From: Gluconobacter albidus
GTDB taxonomy: Bacteria; Pseudomonadota; Alphaproteobacteria; Acetobacterales; Acetobacteraceae
Length of the DNA: 64,000 nucleotides
Reading direction: 5' to 3'
NCBI RefSeq assembly: GCF_002723915.1
Contig: NZ_BEWL01000003.1
Coordinates: 186,001 to 250,000 of the forward strand
Part shown: in pieces, positions 57,016-64,000 of the stretch
How positions within the stretch are numbered: position 1 is the first letter of the stretch
Layout of the letters: each line of letters opens with the position of its first letter
Translations under genes and position numbers: made by a program
The notes under the pieces: generated by a model
What the model was told of the DNA's origin: nothing
Databases searched by the model: none
What the model saw: only the letters and a program-made list of their open reading frames with translations

Positions 57016-57054
57016 CTTTATGAAACGGGGCTGACGCTGTCAGGAAAACCCAAC

Positions 57055-57087
57055 AAAAAAAGCCGGCGCATCACTGCACCGGCCTTT
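57055..57087 (-). terminator. terminator of the cyclophilin gene
   Basis: On the minus strand GGCCGG and CCGGC form a stem followed by seven Ts, 25 bases past the cyclophilin stop. Confidence 0.8.
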
Positions 57088-57111
57088 CTGAATTCCGCTT
57101 TCAGGCAGGAT

Positions 57112-57597
57112 TCAGGCTTCGACATACGCCTTGACGATGGTGTCGGGGTCCTTGACCACCCCACCCGCGCCGGAACCGCGCTTGAGCTGGTCCACATATT
57201 CCATGCCTTCCGTGACCTGACCGACGATCGTGTACTGACCGTTCAGATGCGGGCTGGCGGCGAACATGATGAAGAACTGGCTGTTGGCGGAGTTCGGGGC
57301 CATCGTGCGGGCCATGCCGACCGTGCCACGCTCGAACTTGGCGGCATTCGTGAACTCGGCCTTGAGATCCGGATAGGAGCTGCCGCTCGTGCCGGTTCCC
57401 GTCGGATCGCCGCCCTGCGCCATGAAGCCTTCGATCACACGATGGAACTTCACGCCATCATAAAACCCCTCGCTGGCCAGCAGCTTGAGGCGCTCGGCAG
57501 CCAGAGGCGCCAGATCGGGGCGCAGCTCGATGACCACCTTGCCAGTCTTGAGCTCGAAAACCAGCTTGTTGCCGTCGGGCACTGCAGTATCGGACAT
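57112..57597 (-). CDS. cyclophilin-type peptidyl-prolyl isomerase, cytoplasmic
   Basis: 161 residues without a signal peptide. Family blocks are FHRVIEGFMAQGGDPTGTG and NSANSQFFIMFAASPHLNG. It catalyses cis-trans isomerisation of Xaa-Pro bonds. The frame opens 26 codons earlier inside coaD, but MSDTAVPDGN has GGAAGG at proper spacing. Last gene of the gyrA-coaD-cyclophilin run on the minus strand. Confidence 0.94.
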   Translation of the reverse strand: MSDTAVPDGNKLVFELKTGKVVIELRPDLAPLAAERLKLLASEGFYDGVKFHRVIEGFMAQGGDPTGTGTSGSSYPDLKAEFTNAAKFERGTVGMARTMAPNSANSQFFIMFAASPHLNGQYTIVGQVTEGMEYVDQLKRGSGAGGVVKDPDTIVKAYVEA

Positions 57598-57628
57598 CTT
57601 GGAACCTTCCAGAAATCGTTGAAGGTTC

Positions 57629-58159
57629 CTATGTCGGCCCTCGGCCCAGTTTCGACAAGACGATATGTGCAACATCTTCGCTGACGAAGGGTGAAATATC
57701 TCCCCCCAACCGCGCGATTTCCTTCACGATACGGCTGGCCGTGCTGCGATGTTCTTCGGAAGAGAGCAGGAAAACCGTCTCGATTTCCGGGGCCAGACGA
57801 CGCAATGCGCCAGAAAGCTGACTCTCATAATCGAAGTCGCCCCCGGACCGAAGGCCGCGCACAACCGTGCCCGCGCCCGCCTGACGCACGGCATCCACCA
57901 GAAGCGTATCGAAGCCAACAACCTCGATCCGCTCCCCATGCGGCAGTTTGTCCACCTCATGCCGCAGAGCCGAGAGCCGCGCCTCCAGATCCAGAAGCGG
58001 CTGCTTGCCTTCATTGACCGCCACCCCGACCAGCAGCCGGTCGAACAGCGCAGAGGCCCGATGGATGATGTCCAGATGCCCGAACGTGACCGGATCGAAC
58101 GTGCCGGGATAAAACCCGACACGCGGATCCGTCCGCGCCTCAGGCGTCAGGTGCAGCAT
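57629..58159 (-). CDS. coaD: phosphopantetheine adenylyltransferase
   Basis: 176 residues; fourth step of coenzyme A synthesis. The nucleotidyltransferase motif FGHLDII follows YPGTFDPVT, and the second motif [15 protein letters not shown] is intact. The start at 58159 lies 20 bases inside the end of gyrA, implying coupled translation. The cyclophilin gene follows 31 bases after its stop. Confidence 0.95.
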   Translation of the reverse strand: MLHLTPEARTDPRVGFYPGTFDPVTFGHLDIIHRASALFDRLLVGVAVNEGKQPLLDLEARLSALRHEVDKLPHGERIEVVGFDTLLVDAVRQAGAGTVVRGLRSGGDFDYESQLSGALRRLAPEIETVFLLSSEEHRSTASRIVKEIARLGGDISPFVSEDVAHIVLSKLGRGPT

Positions 58160-60938
58160 CGTCACCTGCGGCGGGAGCTTCAGAGACCACAGTCTCGTCG
58201 GCATCGCCCTCTTCCGTGTCATCTTCCAGAACCGGGAAGACACAGATAACGGTTTCGCTGTCATTCAGGCGGAACAGCGTCACACCGCTGGCCTGACGCG
58301 CCATGACGCGGACCTGCGAGACCGGCAGACGGATCAGACGCCCGGTATCCGTAACCAGCATGACGTCCGTGCCATCAAGCGTCGGCAGCGTGCCCACCAC
58401 TTCCTTGCCGCGACGGTTCGCGGAGAAGGTCATATTGGTGATGCCCTGACCGCCACGGCCAGAAACGCGGTAATCATAGGCCGAGGAACGACGGCCATAG
58501 CCGCCATCGGTAACGGTCAGGAGGATTTCTTCCTGCTGTTCCAGTTCCTCGAAACGCTCCTGCGTCAGATCGCCGGTGATTTCGACGGTTTCCTCGTCAC
58601 CAGACACCGTCTCGTCTTCGGCACTGTCGTCCAGGGCCGCATTTTCGGCACGACGCTTGGCATTGGCCATCCGCAGATAGGCCGAACGCTCTTCGACGCT
58701 GGCATCCACATGGTTGAGGATGCACAGCGAAATCACCGCATCCCCGTCACCCAGACGGATGCCACGCACGCCCGTGCTACCACGGCCGGCAAACACGCGC
58801 AGCGTCTCGTCCGTGATCTGGAAGCGGATGCAGCGCGCGTTCTTCGTCGCCAGGAACACATCCTGACCTTCCCGACACGTGGCCACACCGATGAGGGAAT
58901 CCCCCTCGTCGAGCTTCATGGCGATCAGGCCAGAGGCACGGATATTGCGGAAATCGCTCAGACGGTTCCGGCGCACATTGCCGCTGGCCGTTGCGAAGGC
59001 GAGGTGCAGGTCGTCCCACAGCTCCTCATCCTGCGGCAGCGGCAGAACGGCCGTGATGGAATCCGTTCCCAGTTCCGGCAGCAGGTTGACCAGCGCACGG
59101 CCCTTGGCGGTCGGCGCGGCTTCCGGCAGATGCCAGACCTTCATCCGGTAGGCCTTGCCGCCGGAGGAGAAGAACATCACCCACTGATGCGTATGCGCGT
59201 TGAAGCTGCGGATGATCACGTCATCGCCGCGACGCCCCGAGGCCGTCCGACCACGACCACCCCGGTTCTGCGACCGGAAAACTTCCAGCGGGGTCCGCTT
59301 GATGAAGCCGTCGCGCGTGATGGTCACAACCATCTGCCCCGGCTCGATCAGGCTTTCATCCGTCTGGTCGCCGAGCGCATCGGAAATTTCCGTCGCACGC
59401 GGGGTCGCAACTTCCGCACGGGCCGCCAGAAGCTCCTCGCGCATGACTTCCATGCGGCGCGGGCGGCTCTCGATGATCTGGAGCAGTTCGCCGATCTTGA
59501 CGGCGACGTCCCCCAGCTCTCCCTGGATCTTCTCGCGCTCCAGACCCGTCAGGCGCTGCAGGCGCAACTCAAGAATACCGCGTGCCTGCGCTTCCGTCAG
59601 ACGAACCTTGCCATTGATGATGACATTGCCTTCGTCGTGGATCAGCTCGAGCAGCGGAATGACTTCAGACGCATCCCACTCGCGCGCCATCAGCGATTCA
59701 CGCGCCGTTGCAGCATCCGGGGCCGCACGGATCAGCGCAATGACCTCGTCGATATTCGCAACAGCCAGAACGAGACCGACCAGCAGATGCCCGCGGTCGC
59801 GCGCCTTGTTCAGATCGAACCGGGCGCGGCGCAGGATGACTTCCTCACGGAAGCGCAGGAAGGCTTCCAGAATGTCCTTCAACCCCATCGTCCGCGGCTT
59901 GCCATCGTCCAGCGCCAGCATGTTGGCACTGAAGGACGTCTGAAGCTGCGTGAAACGGTAGAGCTGGTTCAGAACCACATCCGGCGTCGCATCGCGCTTG
60001 AGCTCGATGACGACACGCATTCCCGACCGGTCGGACTCGTCGCGGATGTCGGAAATGCCTTCGATTTCCTTGGCCCGGACCAGATCGGCGATCTTTTCCT
60101 GCAACGTGGCCTTGTTCACCTGATACGGGATCTCGGTGATGATGATGGCCTGACGGTCCTTGCGGATTTCCTCGATCTCGGCACGTGCCCGCACCGGAAT
60201 GGACCCGCGGCCCGTCTCATAGGCACGGCGGATGCCGCTGCGCCCCATGATGATGCTGCCCGTCGGAAAATCCGGCCCCGGGATGATCTGCATCAGCTCG
60301 TCGAGTTCGATGTCCGGGTTGGCAATCATCGCCAGCGTGGCGTCAATCACCTCACCCGGATTATGCGGCGGAATATTGGTCGCCATGCCCACGGCAATAC
60401 CGGCCGCGCCATTGACAAGCAGGTTCGGGAAGACCGCCGGCAGAACCTTCGGCTCGTTCTCGCTCTCGTCATAGTTCGGCTGGAAATCGACAGTGTCGCG
60501 GTCGATATCGTCCAGCAGGAAGGACGACGCCTTGGCCAGACGGGCCTCGGTGTAACGCATGGCGGCCGGGCTATCGCCATCGACCGATCCGAAATTGCCC
60601 TGGCCGTCGATCAGCTTGACGCGCATCGACCAGTGCTGCGCCATCCGGACCATGGCGTCATAAATCGAGCTGTCACCATGCGGATGGTATTTACCCATCA
60701 CGTCACCAACCGCACGCGCGGACTTGCGATAGGGCTTGTCGGCCGTGAAGCCGCTTTCGCGCATGGCATAGAGAATACGGCGATGAACCGGCTTCAGACC
60801 ATCCCGCACATCCGGCAGTGCACGCGATACGATCACGGACATCGCATAAGCCAGATAGGAGGAGCGCATTTCCTCCTCGATCGTCACAGGAAGACGGCCG
60901 GAAGGGGTCAGATCAGTCGGCTCGGTCAGCTCGGTCAA
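58140..60938 (-). CDS. gyrA: DNA gyrase subunit A
   Basis: 932 residues. The winged-helix/tower domain has catalytic Tyr129 ([12 protein letters not shown]). The quinolone region [12 protein letters not shown] keeps Ser90 and Asp94 (E. coli Ser83 and Asp87), the sensitive type. The C-terminal beta-pinwheel has six repeats, with the GyrA box near QNRGGRG, and an acidic tail. With GyrB it introduces negative supercoils. coaD overlaps its 3' end. Confidence 0.98.
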   Translation of the reverse strand: MTELTEPTDLTPSGRLPVTIEEEMRSSYLAYAMSVIVSRALPDVRDGLKPVHRRILYAMRESGFTADKPYRKSARAVGDVMGKYHPHGDSSIYDAMVRMAQHWSMRVKLIDGQGNFGSVDGDSPAAMRYTEARLAKASSFLLDDIDRDTVDFQPNYDESENEPKVLPAVFPNLLVNGAAGIAVGMATNIPPHNPGEVIDATLAMIANPDIELDELMQIIPGPDFPTGSIIMGRSGIRRAYETGRGSIPVRARAEIEEIRKDRQAIIITEIPYQVNKATLQEKIADLVRAKEIEGISDIRDESDRSGMRVVIELKRDATPDVVLNQLYRFTQLQTSFSANMLALDDGKPRTMGLKDILEAFLRFREEVILRRARFDLNKARDRGHLLVGLVLAVANIDEVIALIRAAPDAATARESLMAREWDASEVIPLLELIHDEGNVIINGKVRLTEAQARGILELRLQRLTGLEREKIQGELGDVAVKIGELLQIIESRPRRMEVMREELLAARAEVATPRATEISDALGDQTDESLIEPGQMVVTITRDGFIKRTPLEVFRSQNRGGRGRTASGRRGDDVIIRSFNAHTHQWVMFFSSGGKAYRMKVWHLPEAAPTAKGRALVNLLPELGTDSITAVLPLPQDEELWDDLHLAFATASGNVRRNRLSDFRNIRASGLIAMKLDEGDSLIGVATCREGQDVFLATKNARCIRFQITDETLRVFAGRGSTGVRGIRLGDGDAVISLCILNHVDASVEERSAYLRMANAKRRAENAALDDSAEDETVSGDEETVEITGDLTQERFEELEQQEEILLTVTDGGYGRRSSAYDYRVSGRGGQGITNMTFSANRRGKEVVGTLPTLDGTDVMLVTDTGRLIRLPVSQVRVMARQASGVTLFRLNDSETVICVFPVLEDDTEEGDADETVVSEAPAAGDDAAPDA

Positions 60939-61225
60939 GACAGGTCACCACACTAGAATTCGGTTTTCCCAGCATACCGCATGCGTCGCCATCACGCCAC
61001 ACCCGGCACTCAGGGGCGGCACTCCAGAACGCATTGACGTCGTTCCGGGTCTGCTTTGCACAGGTCTTGCAAAAAAAATCATTCACACAAAAAAATGACA
61101 AAATCGTTCGAAAGTGCGACAGCTATTTACACCTTATTAACTTGCGAACAGTAATCGAATCCGTTAGCAATTCTCAAACACACTCCGGCGAGTCCGTGCC
61201 GGAAATTTTTCGGAAAGATCTGATC

Positions 61226-64000
61226 ATGGCCGATACGACCACCGACGACATCACGCCCGCCGGCAGTGACAACGCCAGCTACAACACTGGCGAAACCAGC
61301 TACCACCAGCACGATTATTCCTGGCACTGGGTTGGTCCCGCAACGGGCGGCGACTGGACCGATCCCGGCAACTGGGTCCTGACGGATGCCGGTCAGCCGG
61401 TTGATACGTCTTCCGCCTCCTTCAGCGGCATTCCCCTTCCCCAGAGCGAACAGAACGCTGACGTCAACGTCGGTTATTATGGCAACACCACGCCGAACGT
61501 CGTCGTGTCCAATGCCGTTCTCTACAACCAGATCCGCAGCCTCAGCATTTGGCAGAACAGTACCCTGAAGATCACCGCTCAGGGCGGAAACGGTAATGTT
61601 TTCGCAACGGCTGGCTTTGAGAATTACGGCACCCTTATCATTGATACCCCGTCTCAGGTCGAGCTCGGCGGCGTGACATCCGGTAACGGAACCCTGACGA
61701 TCCTGAACAACGACGGCAATGTGACGCTTGATGACGCGCAGCTGAACAACGGCACGCTCAACCTCGTCAACTCGACGCTTGGCACCCTTGCAACGCCCAT
61801 CAGCGTTTCCGGCGGCACGATCAACCTTCAGCAGAACAGCACGCTCATTGCGAACCTGTACGGCGAAGGTTCCACGATCAACGTCGACCCGGCAACCGTC
61901 AACACACTGTATGTCAACGACCGTTTCTCCAACAGCAGTGGCTCCGTCCAGAACACCGTCATCAACGGCGTTTCCGAGAACACTCATTTCGGCATCCTGA
62001 GCGGCTCCTCCAAGCCGGTCTCCGCCACGTATGAAGCCAACACCGACGGCTCCTACACGCTGACGATCACCCTCGATAACGGCCACGCCATCACCTACCC
62101 GACGGTCAACGTCGCAGACGGCTATACGCCTGCTGCACAGGCCACGATCGTCCAGGACGGCTCGAACGGCTGGCTCATCGAAGACGCTGGCACTGCAACG
62201 GCTCCGGCCTCCTATGTCACCAGCGACCTGCACGAGCAGCTTGCCGCAACGGCAGCCGCAGCGGCCGCAGCCGGTGGCGACACGTCGCAGTACAGCAGCA
62301 ACGCCGTCAGCTATCATACCCATGACAACATATGGCGCTGGACCGGTTCCGCGACGGGTGGCGACTGGTACGATCCGAAGAACTGGACGCTGTATGACGG
62401 TGTCGGCAATGTCGTTGATACGTCCGGCAATTCCTTCAGCGGCAACGCCGTTCCGCAGAGCGAGCAGAATGCTGACGTCAACGTCGGCTATGTCGGCAAC
62501 ACCACGCCAAACATCGTCGTCGCCAACGCGCCGTCCTATAACCAGATCCGCAGCCTTAGCGTCTGGGAAAACAGTACGCTGGAAATCACTGCACAGGCCG
62601 ACAGCACTTATAGCGGCTACGTCTTCGCGACGTCCGGTTTCGAGAACAGTGGCACAATCGTAATTAATACTGAAGCCAAGGTTGAACTTGGCGGCGTCAC
62701 TGCAAATCGTGACGGCGGCGTTATTACGATCATGAACAATAACAACAACGTCGTGTTCGACACAAACAACGTCAACAATGCTGGCACGATCAACCTGATC
62801 AACGCCACGCTGGGCGCTGCCACTAACCCGATCTCCGTTTCCGGCGGTACGCTCAACCTCTCGCAGGACAGCAGCCTGTTCCTGTCCCCGGGCGAAAACA
62901 TCAACACCATCAATGTTGATCCGAACACGGTCAACACGGTGTATGTTCAGGCCAACGGCCTGCTGCACACCGACTCGCCGAATGCCCAGGGCGTCGTGAT
63001 CAATGGCGTGTCCTCCAACACGCATTTCGGCATCTCCGGTGTGTCTTCCGCTCCAACGGCTGCCACCTACACGCCGAACGCTGATGGCTCCTATACGCTT
63101 CAGATCACGCTGGCTGACGGTCGCCTGCTGACATTCGGCGACCTTCATATGTCAAACGGCTTTGTTCCCAGAACCAACGCCACAATCGTCCAAGACGGCA
63201 GCACTGGCTTTCTTGCGGAAGATTCAGAGGCAGGCTTTTTTATTATCGAAGCCATAGCTGAAGGCCCTTGCTTCCTCGCAGGCAGCATGATCCGCACGCC
63301 GGAAGGCGATGTAGCTGTCGAAACCCTACGCCTCGGCAGCACGGTTCTGGCATTCGTGAACGGCGAAACCGTCGAGCGCACCGTCACCTGGGCCGGCCGC
63401 TCCCACATGATCGCCAAGGCCGGTCTGGCCGATGCGGAAGCCGGTTACCCGGTCCGCATCATGCAGGGCGCACTCGCTGAAGGCGTGCCTTACAAGGACA
63501 TGCTGGTCACGCCGGAACACTGCCTGTTCATCAATGGCGGTTTCATTCCGGCCCGTATGCTCGTGAATGGCCGCTCGGTGGTCTATGACCGCACCATCGC
63601 CGTCTATGACTACTTCCATGTAGAAACGGCCGAACACTCGGTCATCATGGCAGACGGCATGCTGACGGAAAGCTACCTCGACACCGGCAACCGCCAGTCC
63701 TTCCGTCAGGACGGCAGCGTCGTTTCGCTGGGTGGCCGCGAGCGCAACTGGAATGACGACGCAGCAGCCCCGCTGTCCGTCAGCCGGGACGTGGTCGAGC
63801 CGATCTTCCGCGAAATCGAAGCCCGCGCCATCGCAGCAGGCCTTGAGAACACGGTCGTCGCTCCGACCCTGACTGAAGACGCCGGCCTGTACCTCGTCGC
63901 CAGCACTGGCCAGACCATCCATCAGGTCCGCAGCGCCAACGGCCGCACAATGTTCATGATCCCGTCCGACGTGACAGGCGTTCGCATCGTGTCCCGCACG
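61226..64000 (+). CDS. Hint-domain surface protein with duplicated passenger module (partial)
   Basis: Open from ATG 61226 (GGAAAGA upstream) to the window edge, 925 codons, no stop. Two modules (about residues 25-345 and 360-670) each start with W-x-W...ATGGDW-x-DP-x-NW and share QSEQNADVNVGY; they repeat with a 1014-base period. They look like beta-helical adhesin sequence rich in Asn, Thr and Ser. A Hint_2-type domain follows: Cys682 starts CFLAGSMIRTPEGDVAVETL, and TPEHCLF carries the TxxH motif. Such domains can self-cleave. No standard signal peptide is visible, so export is probably by another route. Its C-terminus lies beyond the window. Confidence 0.88.
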   Translation, partial: MADTTTDDITPAGSDNASYNTGETSYHQHDYSWHWVGPATGGDWTDPGNWVLTDAGQPVDTSSASFSGIPLPQSEQNADVNVGYYGNTTPNVVVSNAVLYNQIRSLSIWQNSTLKITAQGGNGNVFATAGFENYGTLIIDTPSQVELGGVTSGNGTLTILNNDGNVTLDDAQLNNGTLNLVNSTLGTLATPISVSGGTINLQQNSTLIANLYGEGSTINVDPATVNTLYVNDRFSNSSGSVQNTVINGVSENTHFGILSGSSKPVSATYEANTDGSYTLTITLDNGHAITYPTVNVADGYTPAAQATIVQDGSNGWLIEDAGTATAPASYVTSDLHEQLAATAAAAAAAGGDTSQYSSNAVSYHTHDNIWRWTGSATGGDWYDPKNWTLYDGVGNVVDTSGNSFSGNAVPQSEQNADVNVGYVGNTTPNIVVANAPSYNQIRSLSVWENSTLEITAQADSTYSGYVFATSGFENSGTIVINTEAKVELGGVTANRDGGVITIMNNNNNVVFDTNNVNNAGTINLINATLGAATNPISVSGGTLNLSQDSSLFLSPGENINTINVDPNTVNTVYVQANGLLHTDSPNAQGVVINGVSSNTHFGISGVSSAPTAATYTPNADGSYTLQITLADGRLLTFGDLHMSNGFVPRTNATIVQDGSTGFLAEDSEAGFFIIEAIAEGPCFLAGSMIRTPEGDVAVETLRLGSTVLAFVNGETVERTVTWAGRSHMIAKAGLADAEAGYPVRIMQGALAEGVPYKDMLVTPEHCLFINGGFIPARMLVNGRSVVYDRTIAVYDYFHVETAEHSVIMADGMLTESYLDTGNRQSFRQDGSVVSLGGRERNWNDDAAAPLSVSRDVVEPIFREIEARAIAAGLENTVVAPTLTEDAGLYLVASTGQTIHQVRSANGRTMFMIPSDVTGVRIVSRT

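Noticed and set aside
58140-60938. Quinolone-resistance mutation in gyrA
   Set aside because: The key Ser and Asp are both of the sensitive type.
58710-60956. 748-codon open frame opposite gyrA
   Set aside because: Antisense shadow of gyrA with Arg/His/Gln-rich, domain-free translation.
61127-63148. 673-codon minus-strand frame opposite the Hint gene
   Set aside because: The plus strand encodes repeated modules with clear Trp/Asn motifs and a Hint domain; the minus frame is Val/Asp-rich low-information sequence.

Overview
The window is a stretch of chromosome from an acetic acid bacterium, almost certainly Gluconobacter. The strongest evidence is an sldB-sldA pair (PQQ-dependent polyol dehydrogenase with its small membrane subunit), a 262-residue NAD xylitol dehydrogenase of the Gluconobacter type, a mannitol-dehydrogenase-family reductase that fits NADPH L-sorbose reductase, a GH68 levansucrase and a Hint-domain surface protein. 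The DNA looks about 60% GC. I saw no rRNA operon, insertion sequence, prophage or CRISPR array; the region reads as core genome.

Layout. 0.1-9.5 kb (mostly minus strand): periplasmic SIMPL protein, a DegS-like anchored protease with a small lipoprotein and an OmpR-type two-component system, HrpB helicase, nitroreductase, apt and a lone receiver protein behind a Bcr/CflA-type exporter. 10.8-19.8 kb: VTT membrane protein, a YqjI-like PadR regulator with palindromic operators, small unknowns, Nudix hydrolase, dinB, MFS exporter, LOG-family protein, free-methionine sulfoxide reductase and the sorbose reductase. 19.9-28.2 kb (minus): murA, dcd, EamA transporter, glycosyltransferase, sldA-sldB and a lipoprotein. 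28.4-35.6 kb: dnaK-dnaJ behind a heat-shock-type promoter, shikimate dehydrogenase, azoR with a divergent HxlR regulator, dapB, xylitol dehydrogenase. 35.9-42.2 kb (plus): metK, trmB, ETF-QO, etfB, etfA, lepB, tRNA-Pro. 42.3-49.1 kb (mostly minus): levansucrase, hemH with a 43-residue membrane protein, a host-attachment-family protein, murQ-asd-dioxygenase. 49.2-64 kb: esterase, sucA, tRNA-Lys, arfB, a TonB-dependent receptor, cyclophilin, coaD, gyrA and the Hint protein, which runs off the right edge.

How it works together. SldBA oxidises polyols at the periplasmic face and feeds ubiquinone; the sorbose reductase and xylitol dehydrogenase handle the corresponding ketoses and polyols in the cytoplasm. 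ETF, ETF-QO and sucA are further redox entry points. Envelope functions (protease plus two-component system, levansucrase, TonB receptor, Hint adhesin) are prominent.

Points worth a second look: an 80-bp multi-hairpin repeat present twice; trmB and hrpB, whose conserved N-termini lie upstream of any ATG, GTG or TTG; an unusual RGG/His-rich PadR regulator with its operators; a structured levansucrase leader with a possible small RNA; and two very small genes (43 and 53 residues).
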